Source: DATARH01 sp036489765 (GTDB lineage: Bacteria; Pseudomonadota; Alphaproteobacteria; ATCC43930; CGMCC-115725). Taken from it: DNA of 21,880 nucleotides. The stretch lies in assembly GCA_036489765.1 (NCBI GenBank), contig DASXFE010000075.1, positions 1 through 21,880 of the forward strand, read 5' to 3'. Numbering within the stretch: position 1 is the first letter of the stretch; every line of letters starts with the position of its first letter. Both the position numbers and the translations under genes were made by a program. This document shows, piece by piece, positions 13,462 through 20,878 of this stretch. The notes under the pieces are model-generated. The model did not search any database. It was not told where the DNA came from and was given only the letters and a program-made list of their open reading frames with translations.

Positions 13462-14342
13462 GCGTAATGCACCCGGCGTTCGATGAACTTGAACTGGATC
13501 GCGGTCAGCCCGATGACGATCGCCATCAGGATCACCGATTGCGCCGCCGAGCCGCCTAGGTCGAGCCCGACGACGCCGTCGTACCAGACCTTGTAGACGA
13601 GGATCTCGGTCGACTGTCCCGGGCCGCCCTGGGTCACGTTGTGGATGACGCCGAAGGTGTCGAAAAACGCATAGACGATGTTGACGACGATCAGGAAAAA
13701 GCTGGTCGGCGCCAGCAGCGGAAAGACGATCGTCCAGAACCGCCGCCGCGGTGTCGCGCCGTCGATCGCCGAGGCCTCGATCAACGACGCGGGGATCGCT
13801 TGCAGCCCGGCGAGAAAGAACAGGAAATTATAGCTGACCTGCTTCCACGCCGCGGCCAGGATCACGAGCAGGATCGCCTGCGGCGCGTTGAGCACGTAGT
13901 TCCAGTCGACCCCGAGCCAGCGCAGCGCCGCGGCCAGCACGCCGATCGACGGGTTGAACATGAACATCCACAACACGCCGGCGATGGCGGGGGCGATGGC
14001 GTAGGGGATCAGGAGCACGGTCTTGTAAAGCGCGGCGCCGCGCACGACCCGGTCGGCCATCACCGCCAATAGCAACCCCGGCGCCAACGCAAGGACCGCG
14101 ACCGAAAAGCTGAAGACGGCGGTGACCCCGAACGAGGCCAGGTAGTTCGGATCGGCGATCAGATCGGTGAAATTCGCCGCGCCAGCGAAATGCTCGCTGA
14201 GCCCGAACGCGTCGCCGCGCAGAAACGACTGCACGATCGCCTGTCCCGCCGGCCAGAAGAAAAACATGATCGTCACCGCCATCTGCGGCAGGAGCAGGAT
14301 CGCCGGGCACACCCACCCGCCAAAGACGACGCGGCGTTCCAT
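13458..14342 (-). CDS. ugpA: Glycerol-3-phosphate ABC importer, permease subunit UgpA
   Basis: The 294-residue membrane permease pairs with UgpE. The EAA loop is IEASAIDGATPRRRFWTIVF (start near residue 188). GVIHNVTQGGPGQSTEILVY and the later GGSAAQSVILM are close to the UgpA consensus. Its N-terminus MERRVVFGGWVCPAILLLPQ leads directly into the first membrane span, and the ATG at 14342 is the natural start. It lies 148 bp downstream of ugpB, a gap filled mostly by an inverted-repeat element, while ugpE overlaps its stop. Confidence 0.9.
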   Translation of the reverse strand: MERRVVFGGWVCPAILLLPQMAVTIMFFFWPAGQAIVQSFLRGDAFGLSEHFAGAANFTDLIADPNYLASFGVTAVFSFSVAVLALAPGLLLAVMADRVVRGAALYKTVLLIPYAIAPAIAGVLWMFMFNPSIGVLAAALRWLGVDWNYVLNAPQAILLVILAAAWKQVSYNFLFFLAGLQAIPASLIEASAIDGATPRRRFWTIVFPLLAPTSFFLIVVNIVYAFFDTFGVIHNVTQGGPGQSTEILVYKVWYDGVVGLDLGGSAAQSVILMAIVIGLTAIQFKFIERRVHYA

Positions 14343-14352
14343 CTCGGTGCCT

Positions 14353-14474
14353 AACCCTCACCCTCCCATCGCAGGCGCGATGGGTCCCACCCTCTCTCCC
14401 GCAAGCGGGCGAGGAGTTGAAGCTGCCCCCTAGGCCGCTTGCGGGAGAGGGTGCCCAAAGGGCGGGTGAGGGTT
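14353..14474. repeat. Inverted-repeat (MITE/REP-like) element between ugpB and ugpA
   Basis: The outer arms AACCCTCACCC (14353-14363) and GGGTGAGGGTT (14464-14474) are exact complements. Further in, TCTCCCGCAAGCGG pairs with CCGCTTGCGGGAGA. A smaller hairpin, CCCATCGC/GCGATGGG, lies in the left half. As RNA this would form a long stem within the ugp message. Its CCCGCAAGCGGG core relates it to the element at 6007-6054. Confidence 0.8.
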
Positions 14475-14490
14475 CGCGGCACGGCGGCCG

Positions 14491-15810
14491 CTACTGTGTG
14501 TTCTTCTGGAATTGCCGCAGCAGCGCGTTGCCGCGCTTGACGGCGTCGTCCATCGCGGCTTGAGCTGTTTCCTTGCCGGCGAAGGCGGCTTCGAGGTCTT
14601 CGGCGATGACGTCGCGGATCTGCACCATGTTGCCGAAGCGCAGGCCGCGGGTGTTCTCCGTGGGTGCCTTGGCGGTCATCTGCTTCAGCGCGACCTCGGT
14701 GCCGGGGTTCTTGTCGTAGAAGCCCGAGGCCTTTGTCGCCTCGTACGCGGCCTTGGTGATCGGCAGGTAGCCGGTGTCCTCATGCCATTTTTCCTGCACC
14801 GGCGTGCCCGACAGGTAATTGAAGAACTGGGCGATGCCCTTGTAGTGGTCGGCCGGCTTGCCCGCCATGACCCACAGGCTCGCGCCGCCGATGATCGAGT
14901 TTTGCGGGGCGCCCTTGACGTCGGGGTAATAGGGCAGCTCGGCCACGCCGAACCGGTCGTTGAACTGCTTTTTGATCAGCCCGTAGGCGGCAGACGAATC
15001 CTGCATCATCGCGCAGTCGCCGTTGAGGAAGCTGCTTTCGGGCTGCGTCTCGCGGCCCTTGTAGTCGAAGCTCTTGTCCTTCTGCGCCTCGACCAGGTCG
15101 TTGACGTGGCGCACGACCAGCGGGTTGTTGATCTCGATTTCCGTATCGACACCGGCGAGCCCGTTCGCCTTGGTGCCGATCGCGACATTGTGCCAGGCGC
15201 TGAAATTCTCGATCTGTATCCAGCTCACCCAGGCCGAGGTAAAGCCGCAGTTGATCCCGGCGGCACGCAGCTTTTTCGCCGTATCAAAGGTCTCGGGCCA
15301 GGTTGTCGGCGCCTTGTCGGGGTCGAGCCCGGCCTTTTTGAACTCCTCCTTGTTCCAGTAGACGACCGGGGTGGAGCTGTTGAACGGCAGCGACAGCATC
15401 TTGCCGTCGGGCGTGCTGTAATACCCCGTCACCGTCGGCAGGTAGGCGTCCGGGTCGAACTTTTCGCCGGCGTCGACCATGAGCTGATAGACCGGCTTGA
15501 TCGCGCCCTTGGCTGCCATCATCGTCGCGGTGCCGACCTCGAACACCTGGACGATGTCGGGCGCGTTGCCGGCGCGATAGGCGGCGATCGCGGCGGTCAT
15601 CGTCTCCGCGTACGAGCCCTTGAACACCGGCACGACCTTGTACGCGGTCTGCGATTTGTTGAAGTCTTCGGCGATCTTGTTGATCCGGTCGCCGTTGACC
15701 GCGGTCATCGCGTGCCACCATTGCAGCTCGATCGGGTCGGCGAGCGCGGGCCCCGCCAGAATCACCGTAAGCGCCGCCAGGACGGCAGCTCGGATCGTCG
15801 ATCGCATCAT
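14491..15810 (-). CDS. ugpB: Glycerol-3-phosphate ABC importer, periplasmic binding protein
   Basis: The 439-residue extracellular solute-binding protein (family 1) captures glycerol-3-phosphate in the periplasm and hands it to UgpAE. A signal peptide (MMRSTIRAAVLAALTVILAG, then PALA) is cleaved at about A24/D25. The mature start DPIELQWWHAMTAVNGD is characteristic of UgpB, as are the DIVQVFEVGTATMMAAKGAIKP region (from its start) and LPFNSSTPVVYWNK. Two adjacent ATGs (15810, 15807) are possible; the GGGGGG site is 2 and 5 bases away respectively, so the second may be used. The frame is open to 15894 but that part crosses the start of a divergent gene. The high-abundance binding protein is first in the operon, as usual. 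No convincing Pho box was found upstream. Confidence 0.92.
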   Translation of the reverse strand: MMRSTIRAAVLAALTVILAGPALADPIELQWWHAMTAVNGDRINKIAEDFNKSQTAYKVVPVFKGSYAETMTAAIAAYRAGNAPDIVQVFEVGTATMMAAKGAIKPVYQLMVDAGEKFDPDAYLPTVTGYYSTPDGKMLSLPFNSSTPVVYWNKEEFKKAGLDPDKAPTTWPETFDTAKKLRAAGINCGFTSAWVSWIQIENFSAWHNVAIGTKANGLAGVDTEIEINNPLVVRHVNDLVEAQKDKSFDYKGRETQPESSFLNGDCAMMQDSSAAYGLIKKQFNDRFGVAELPYYPDVKGAPQNSIIGGASLWVMAGKPADHYKGIAQFFNYLSGTPVQEKWHEDTGYLPITKAAYEATKASGFYDKNPGTEVALKQMTAKAPTENTRGLRFGNMVQIRDVIAEDLEAAFAGKETAQAAMDDAVKRGNALLRQFQKNTQ

Positions 15811-15887
15811 GTCCCCCCAGTCTCTCGTGCCGCTATTCGTCTTGTGCCTGACACCTTGCCAAATCAGCATGAGAGCGGGAAGCTTTT

Positions 15888-16661
15888 GTGACAACCGCCA
15901 GCGACAGAGGAAACCGGCCCGTGCGGCTTCCGCGCCTCATTGCGCGCCGCGACTCCACCCTCGACGAGGCAAGGCGCCGCGCTGCCGCGCTCGATCTCGG
16001 CACGCCGGTGGCGATCCGCGTCAGCCCGCGGGCTCGGCGCATCTCGCTGCGTGTCCTGCCGGTCGGGCAAGGGATAGAGCTCGTCTTGCCGCGGGGAGTC
16101 GGCGCCGAGGCCGGGCTCAAATTTCTCGACGGCAATCGCGGTTGGGTGGCGGCGCGGATCGCCGCGCAACCCTCGGCGGAGCCCTTTGTCGAGGGCGCGG
16201 TCGTGCCGGTGCTCGGCGTGCCGCATCGCATTTGCCGCGAGGCCAACTCGGCCGCGCCGCCGGTCGCCATCCGCGATGGCGAGATCCGGGTCAAGGGCGA
16301 CCCGGCGCATCTCGGCCGTCGCGTCCGCGAGCATTTGATCGCGCTTGCCCGCAGCGAGCTGTCGTCCCGCGCCCGCGACTGCGCCGTACGGGTCGGCCGC
16401 CGGGTCGGGCGGGTGGGCGTCCGCGACCCGAAGAGCCGCTGGGGAAGCTGCTCGTCAAACGGCGACCTGTCGTTCAGCTGGCGGCTGGTTCTGGCGCCCG
16501 AGGCGGTGATCGATTACGTCGTCGCCCACGAGGTCGCCCATCTCGTCGAGATGAACCACTCACCCCGGTTCTGGCGGCTGGTCGAGACGCTGGCGCCGGA
16601 CAGCGCCGGGCCGCGGGCGTGGCTGCGCCGGCACCGTCTGCGGCTTTTGGCTTACGGGTAA
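15888..16661 (+). CDS. YgjP-type zinc metallopeptidase (DUF45, M48-like)
   Basis: The 257-residue product has the zinc-protease motif HEVAHLVEMNHS (214-225), with H214 and H218 as zinc ligands, E215 as catalytic base and H224 as likely third ligand. The signature SRWGSCSSNGDLSFSWRLV (start 183) precedes it, as in YgjP/DUF45 proteins. No signal peptide or membrane span is evident, so it is presumably cytoplasmic. Family members are widespread but poorly characterised. The start is a GTG at 15888 behind GCGGGAAG; no in-frame ATG precedes the conserved region nearby. It diverges from ugpB and converges with the peptidoglycan-binding gene, whose terminator begins in its stop codon. Confidence 0.88.
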   Translation: MTTASDRGNRPVRLPRLIARRDSTLDEARRRAAALDLGTPVAIRVSPRARRISLRVLPVGQGIELVLPRGVGAEAGLKFLDGNRGWVAARIAAQPSAEPFVEGAVVPVLGVPHRICREANSAAPPVAIRDGEIRVKGDPAHLGRRVREHLIALARSELSSRARDCAVRVGRRVGRVGVRDPKSRWGSCSSNGDLSFSWRLVLAPEAVIDYVVAHEVAHLVEMNHSPRFWRLVETLAPDSAGPRAWLRRHRLRLLAYG

Positions 16662-16699
16662 AAAATCGGCCGCGTCGCGACGATGTGCGACGCGGCCGA
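16661..16699 (-). terminator. Intrinsic terminator of the peptidoglycan-binding protein gene
   Basis: A perfect 12-bp stem, CGGCCGCGTCGC (16668-16679) and GCGACGCGGCCG (16688-16699) with an 8-base loop, is followed on the minus strand by a run of six T (16666-16661). It lies 17 bases past the stop at 16716. The T-run shares its last base with the TAA of the convergent peptidase gene. On the plus strand no T-run follows, so termination is strong only for minus-strand transcripts. Confidence 0.85.
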
Positions 16700-16715
16700 G
16701 CAGGCGACCGGAACC

Positions 16716-17327
16716 CTAGTATTTGTGGGACGTGTCGCTGCTGTTGGTCGAGTTCGGCATGCTGGTGGTGCCGCTCGGCGTGCTCGCACCGCCCGAGCCA
16801 ACGCTGCTGCCGGCGCCCGCGTTAGAGGTCGAGCCGTTCGTGCCGGCTGGCGGAACGGTCGAGCCGGAGCCGGCATTCGACATCCCGGTCCCGTTGCCCG
16901 TGCCGCCCAGCTTGGCCATGGTCTGCTGGTCGAGCTGCGAGCTTTGCGACAGCCCGTTCTGCTGCTGGAATTTCGAGATCGCCTGGGCGGTCTCCGGCCC
17001 CATCTTGCCGTCGACGCGGCCCTTGTAGATGCCCTGCTGCTTCAACTGCTCCTGGGCCTGGCGGATCGCCTGCGGCGACTGCTCGGAATTCATGCCGGTG
17101 TCGTTCTGCGCCGACGGGCCGGTCATGCTCGATGAGCTGGTTCCGGTCGTCGACGGGTTGCTCATGCCGGATGACGAGCCCGTGCTGGGCGCCATCGTGG
17201 CCGGCGCGGCTGTCGATGGGTTCATCGTCTTCGAGCTCGGCGTCGCGCCTTGCGCCAGCGCCAGACCCGACGTCGCCAGGGCCATCGTGCTGACGACCGC
17301 GGCAGCGGTCAGAAAGCGTTGCATCAT
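16716..17327 (-). CDS. Secreted peptidoglycan-binding-domain protein, Ser/Thr/Gly-rich
   Basis: The 203-residue product has a signal peptide (MMQRFLTAAAVVSTMALATS, then GLALA) cleaved near residue 25, and a low-complexity Ser/Thr/Pro/Met region (27-80). A peptidoglycan-binding type 1 domain (about 84-141) reads QAIRQAQEQLKQQGIYKGR followed by DGKMGPETAQAISKFQQQ. A Gly/Ser/Asn-rich tail runs from 142 to the end (SSDTSHKY). The domain suggests binding to cell wall in the periplasm; the flanking tails look unstructured. GGAGG lies 2 bases before the ATG at 17327 and 5 before the ATG at 17324, favouring 17324; an in-frame TTG at 17336 overlaps the Shine-Dalgarno and is rejected. An EcfG-like promoter lies about 45 bases upstream and a strong terminator downstream, so it is a monocistronic, probably stress-induced gene. 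Confidence 0.88.
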   Translation of the reverse strand: MMQRFLTAAAVVSTMALATSGLALAQGATPSSKTMNPSTAAPATMAPSTGSSSGMSNPSTTGTSSSSMTGPSAQNDTGMNSEQSPQAIRQAQEQLKQQGIYKGRVDGKMGPETAQAISKFQQQNGLSQSSQLDQQTMAKLGGTGNGTGMSNAGSGSTVPPAGTNGSTSNAGAGSSVGSGGASTPSGTTSMPNSTNSSDTSHKY

Positions 17328-17371
17328 TACCTCCAATCGATGTGACGCGTGTCCGCGTCCTCTTGGGTGGC

Positions 17372-17396
17372 AACGAAATGCGGGCGCCGAGGTTCC
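17372..17396 (-). promoter_or_regulatory. EcfG-type (general stress response) promoter
   Basis: On the minus strand GGAAC (17396-17392) is separated by exactly 16 bases from CGTT (17375-17372). This matches the alphaproteobacterial EcfG consensus GGAAC-N16/17-CGTT. It lies about 45 bases upstream of the start codon of the peptidoglycan-binding protein gene, giving a short leader of about 35-40 bases. Confidence 0.65.
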
Positions 17397-17431
17397 GCGA
17401 AAAACTCCGGCGGAAATCCCGCTAAACTATT

Positions 17432-17454
17432 GAATTCGCGGGATACGCGAATTC
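17432..17454 (-). terminator. Hairpin overlapping the permease stop codon
   Basis: GAATTCGCG (17432-17440) and CGCGAATTC (17446-17454) form a perfect 9-bp stem with the 5-base loop GGATA. It overlaps the TGA of the permease gene. The minus-strand sequence after it (AATAGTTTAG) has only a weak T content, so it may be a weak terminator or an mRNA 3'-end stabiliser. It lies upstream of the EcfG-like promoter and would help insulate it. Confidence 0.4.
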
Positions 17455-18679
17455 ACGTTGCGGTAGGTGCGCGTCGCATGATCCAGGTCAGCAGGAGGAG
17501 CGCCGGGACGCAGGCGAGGGTGCTCAGGACAAAAAACGGGCTCCAGCCGAGATGCTGGGCGAGCCAGCCCCCCGACGCCGCCAGGATGTTGAGCCCGAAC
17601 GTCGCCAGCGACGACAGGAGTGCGTATTGCGTCGCGGTGAAGTCGCGGTGGCAGAGACCCGACAGGTACGCGACAAAGGCCGACGAGGCCATGCCGCCGG
17701 TCAGGTTCTCGCTGCCGATCGTGACGGCCAGCATCGTGACGTCGTGCCCGGCCCAGACCTGCACCGCATACATCAGGTTCGATAGGGCCTGCAGCGCGCC
17801 GCACAGCAGCAGCGACCGGAACATTCCGATGCGCAGTACGAGGATGCCGCCGAGCGCGACGCCGGCCAGTGTGGTGAGGACGCCGTAGATCTTGGCGATC
17901 GTCGCGACCTCGATCTTGGTAAAGCCGAGCGCGACGTAAAGCGGGTTCGACATCGATCCCGCCAGCGCATCACCAAATTTGTAGAGCACGATGAAGATGA
18001 TGATCGCGGCGAGCTGCGCCCCGCCATTGCGCCGGTAGAGGTCGGCGAACGGCGCCGCGACCGCGCGCCGAAGCCAGGCGCCGATCCGGGCTCCTTGGCT
18101 GTCGCCGGCGAGCGGCTGCGGCTCTTCGGCCTCCGGCTCTGGGGTCAAGATCACCGTGATCATGCCGACGAGCATCAGCCCGGCCATCAGCGAGTAGGCG
18201 AAATGCCAGCCGCTGTAGGTCGCCGCGTAAAGCGCGCCGGCGCCCGAGGCGAGCATGCCGAAGCGATAGCCCCACTGCGTCGCCGCCGCGCCGGCGCCCT
18301 GCTCCTCGGGCAGCAGCAGCTCGATGCGATAGGCGTCGATGACGATGTCCTGGCTCGCCGAGAGGAATGCGACGACGACGGCCGCGAGCGCGGTTGCGGC
18401 CGGGTCGACGCGCGGGTCGGTCGCGCCGAGGACCGCGATCGCGACGAGCAGCAGCGCCTGGATCGCCAACGCCCAGCTCCGTCGCCGCCCGAGCCGCGCC
18501 GTCAGAAACGGGATCGGCATGCGGTCAATGAGCGGCGACCACAGGAATTTGAGGCTGTAGGAAAACCGCACCAACCCGAAAAGGCCGATCGCGGTCAGCG
18601 ACACCCCCAGTTCGGCGAGCCAGTACGACAGCGTGCCAAAGGTCAGCGCCAGCGGCAGGCCGCTCGAAAACCCCATCAA
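17453..18679 (-). CDS. AmpG-like MFS permease (muropeptide transporter family)
   Basis: The 408-residue polytopic protein resembles AmpG, which imports anhydro-muropeptides for cell-wall recycling. GFSSGLPLALTFGTLSYWL, the loop KFLWSPLIDRMPIPFLTARLGRRRSW (from its start), SASQDIVIDAYRIELL, GSENLTGGMASSAFVAYLS and FTATQYALLSSLATFG follow the AmpG pattern. Spans are distributed over the whole chain. The first usual start codons are TTG (18679) and ATG (18676), with no Shine-Dalgarno. AmpG-like sequence continues upstream of them (LAVYRRPRLVAILL), so the real start is probably about 21 codons earlier, where the only candidate is ATT at 18742. It starts close behind the exported cyclophilin gene, so the two are likely co-transcribed. 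Confidence 0.88.
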   Translation of the reverse strand: MMGFSSGLPLALTFGTLSYWLAELGVSLTAIGLFGLVRFSYSLKFLWSPLIDRMPIPFLTARLGRRRSWALAIQALLLVAIAVLGATDPRVDPAATALAAVVVAFLSASQDIVIDAYRIELLLPEEQGAGAAATQWGYRFGMLASGAGALYAATYSGWHFAYSLMAGLMLVGMITVILTPEPEAEEPQPLAGDSQGARIGAWLRRAVAAPFADLYRRNGGAQLAAIIIFIVLYKFGDALAGSMSNPLYVALGFTKIEVATIAKIYGVLTTLAGVALGGILVLRIGMFRSLLLCGALQALSNLMYAVQVWAGHDVTMLAVTIGSENLTGGMASSAFVAYLSGLCHRDFTATQYALLSSLATFGLNILAASGGWLAQHLGWSPFFVLSTLACVPALLLLTWIMRRAPTAT

Positions 18680-18752
18680 GAGGATCGCGACAAGCCGCGG
18701 CCGGCGATAGACCGCGAGCGCGCCGAGGAAAGTGCCGCTAATGGCGGGTGCC

Positions 18753-19304
18753 CTATTTGGCGTCGGCGGCGACCTGCATCTTCACGATCTTGTCGGGGTC
18801 GAGCACCTTGCCGTTGTCGGCCGGGCTGCCTTTCTTGATGCGGTCGACGAACTCCATCCCGGATGTCACCCGGCCCCAGACCGTGTATTTGCCGTTGAGG
18901 CTCGGCGCCGGCGCCAGGCAGATGAAGAACTGGCTGTCGGCGCTGTCGGGGTCCGAGGTCCGCGCCATCCCCACGGTGCCGCGCACGAACGGCGTGCTGC
19001 TGAACTCCGCCTTCAGCGTGTGCCCCGAGCCGCCGGTGCCGTTGCCGTTGGGATCGCCGGTCTGCGCCATGAAGCCGGCAATGACGCGATGGAACAGAAG
19101 CCCGTTATAGAAGCCCTTGCGGGTCAGCGCCTTGACCTGCGCGACCGTCTTCGGCGCCAGATCGGGCCGCATCTGGATCACGACCCGGCCGTAGACCGTA
19201 TCGAGATAGAGCGTGTTTTCGGGGTCGCTTGCGGGCGCGGCGCCCGCGTGGCCGGCGATGCCGAGGGCAATGACGAGGGCGAAGAGACGCAAAAAGGCCT
19301 TCAT
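18753..19304 (-). CDS. Exported peptidyl-prolyl cis-trans isomerase, cyclophilin type
   Basis: The 183-residue cyclophilin would catalyse proline isomerisation in the periplasm. A signal peptide (MKAFLRLFALVIALGIAGHA, then GAA) is cleaved near residue 22. The cyclophilin core includes FHRVIAGFMAQTGDPNGNG with the catalytic arginine, GTVGMARTSDPDSADSQFFI and YTVWGRVTSGMEFVDRIKKG. The ATG at 19304 has AGGA at good spacing; an in-frame TTG at 19319 lies before that site. It follows a cytoplasmic paralogue on the same strand, an arrangement like a PpiA/PpiB pair. Ten bases separate its TAG from the ATT proposed as permease start. Confidence 0.92.
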   Translation of the reverse strand: MKAFLRLFALVIALGIAGHAGAAPASDPENTLYLDTVYGRVVIQMRPDLAPKTVAQVKALTRKGFYNGLLFHRVIAGFMAQTGDPNGNGTGGSGHTLKAEFSSTPFVRGTVGMARTSDPDSADSQFFICLAPAPSLNGKYTVWGRVTSGMEFVDRIKKGSPADNGKVLDPDKIVKMQVAADAK

Positions 19305-19321
19305 GGCGTTTCCTATCAAGC

Positions 19322-19385
19322 AAAGGAGCGCGGGCTTCTTGCCCGCACCCTCAAAAAATGGCGGGCGTCTCGCCCGCGCTCCTTT
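19322..19385. repeat. Inverted-repeat element between the two cyclophilin genes
   Basis: Perfect 14-bp arms AAAGGAGCGCGGGC (19322-19335) and GCCCGCGCTCCTTT (19372-19385) enclose two small GCGGGC...GCCCGC hairpins and a run of six A (19353-19358). This resembles known types of dispersed alphaproteobacterial intergenic palindromes. On the minus-strand message it could act as a processing or attenuation element; on that strand the A-run reads as T after the first hairpin. Confidence 0.7.
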
Positions 19386-19390
19386 ACGTC

Positions 19391-19864
19391 CTATTCCTTC
19401 ACGTCGGCGGCGACCTGCATCTTGATGATCTTGTCGGGGTTTTCGACCATGCCGTTGCGGCGCGAGTCGCCTTTCTTGATCGCGTCGACATGCTCCATGC
19501 CCGACGTCACCTTGCCCCAGACCGTGTACTGGTTGTCGAGCGAAGGGGCCGCATCGAACATGATAAAGAACTGGCTGTCGGCGCTGTTCGGGTCCGAGGT
19601 GCGCGCCATCGAGCAGGTGCCGCGCACATGCTTCTCGGACGAGAACTCGGCCGGGAGCCGGCCGCCCGAGCCGCCGGTGCCGGTGCCGGTCGGGTCGCCG
19701 CCCTGCGCCATGAACCCGTCGATGACCCGGTGGAACACGACGCCGTCATAGAAGCCGCGTCGCGCCAGCGCCTTGATGTGGGCGACGTGCTGCGGCGCGA
19801 GGTCTGGCCGCAATTCGATCGTGACCCGGCCCGAGGCGAGGTCGAGATAGAGGGTGTCTTCCAT
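19391..19864 (-). CDS. Cytoplasmic peptidyl-prolyl cis-trans isomerase, cyclophilin type
   Basis: The 157-residue cyclophilin has no signal peptide, so it acts in the cytoplasm. Core motifs are FHRVIDGFMAQGGDPTGTG with the catalytic arginine, the GTGGSGGRLPAEFSSEKHVRG loop (from its start), SMARTSDPNSADSQFFIMFD and YTVWGKVTSGMEHVDAIKKG. Its ending PDKIIKMQVAADVKE nearly repeats that of the exported neighbour, indicating a tandem duplication. The ATG at 19864 has GGAAAGG upstream. It lies 36 bases after the stop of the NDUFA9-like gene on the same strand. Confidence 0.93.
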   Translation of the reverse strand: MEDTLYLDLASGRVTIELRPDLAPQHVAHIKALARRGFYDGVVFHRVIDGFMAQGGDPTGTGTGGSGGRLPAEFSSEKHVRGTCSMARTSDPNSADSQFFIMFDAAPSLDNQYTVWGKVTSGMEHVDAIKKGDSRRNGMVENPDKIIKMQVAADVKE

Positions 19865-19900
19865 CGCGGAAGCCTTTCCGAAAGGGGGAGATAGAACGTG

Positions 19901-20851
19901 CTAGGCGGCGCGCTGGCGTTCGTACCAGCCGCCGCGGCGAAAGCGATCCATATAGCTCGGCAGGATCGCCTCGACCGAGCTCGGCGAGATGCCGAGCGCC
20001 GGGAACCCGAGCGCGCCGTTGGCGACGATGTTGTCGCTTTTCAGCATTTCGACCTGGTCGACGGTCAAAGGGGGGCTCGGCAGCAGCGCCATCAGCCGCG
20101 CCTGAAGCGAGGCGAGCGCGAAAGGCAGGTCGATCAAGAGGCGCTTGCGGTGGATCTCGGCGAGCAGCAATTCCATCAGCGCCCGGAACGTATAGACCCG
20201 CGGGCCGCCCAGCTCGTAGGTGCGCGCGGCGGTCGCCGGATCGTCGAGGCAGGCGAGCACAGCGTTCGCGACATCGGCGACGTAGACCGGCTGAAACCGC
20301 GTATCGCCGCCGCCGATCAACGGCAAGGCCGGCAGCATCAGCGCCATCGCCGCGAATTTGTTGAAGAACTGGTCCTCGGGACCGAACACGACCGAGGGGC
20401 GGAGGATCGTCGCGGTCGGAAAGGCGTCGAGCACGCCCTGTTCGCCGGCCGCCTTGCTCCGCGCATAGCGGGAGGTCGAGCGCGGGTCGGCGCCGAGCGC
20501 GGAGATGTGGATAAAGCGCTCGATGCCCAGTTCGCGCGCCATCCGGGCAAGCCGCGCCGGCGCCGCGTGATGGATCCGGTCGAACCGTTGCCGTCCGCCT
20601 TCGCGCAGGATGCCGACCGCGTTGACGATCGCGTCGCTGCCTTCGAGAAACGCCGGCAGCACGGCCTCGTCGTCGATCGCGAGATTGACGAGCGCGACCT
20701 GGCCTGGGTCGCCCATCGGCCGCAGGAACTTGCCGCGCTCGGCGTTGCGCGCGCCGACCGCGACCGCGTTGCCGCGCGCCGCCAGCCGTCGCACGACGTA
20801 ACGCCCGATAAACCCCGACCCACCGAGGACCGCGACGCGATGATGCTTCAT
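19901..20851 (-). CDS. NDUFA9-like NAD(P)-binding protein (complex I-associated, SDR type)
   Basis: The 316-residue atypical short-chain dehydrogenase resembles the complex I accessory subunit NDUFA9. The N-terminal Rossmann motif is VLGGSGFIGRYVVRRLA (8-24). INAVGIL-like sequence is VNAVGIL (76-82), and ISALGAD (116-122) and YARSKAAGE (129-137) give a YxxxK pair. RPSVVFGPEDQFFNKFA and FQPVYVADVANAV are strongly NDUFA9-like. In alphaproteobacteria such proteins may be structural rather than catalytic. The start at 20851 has AGGAGA just upstream. The frame is open much further upstream, but that stretch only crosses a repeat and the antisense of a dehydrogenase gene. Confidence 0.88.
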   Translation of the reverse strand: MKHHRVAVLGGSGFIGRYVVRRLAARGNAVAVGARNAERGKFLRPMGDPGQVALVNLAIDDEAVLPAFLEGSDAIVNAVGILREGGRQRFDRIHHAAPARLARMARELGIERFIHISALGADPRSTSRYARSKAAGEQGVLDAFPTATILRPSVVFGPEDQFFNKFAAMALMLPALPLIGGGDTRFQPVYVADVANAVLACLDDPATAARTYELGGPRVYTFRALMELLLAEIHRKRLLIDLPFALASLQARLMALLPSPPLTVDQVEMLKSDNIVANGALGFPALGISPSSVEAILPSYMDRFRRGGWYERQRAA

Positions 20852-20878
20852 GGGTCTCCTGATACCAGAAAAGACGCC

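Noticed and set aside
14512..15891. 459-codon plus-strand frame opposite ugpB
   Set aside because: An antisense shadow of a strongly supported gene with no domain of its own.
15811..15894. 28-codon extension before the ugpB signal peptide
   Set aside because: It crosses the start of the divergent peptidase gene; the signal peptide with its GGGGGG ribosome site begins at 15810/15807.
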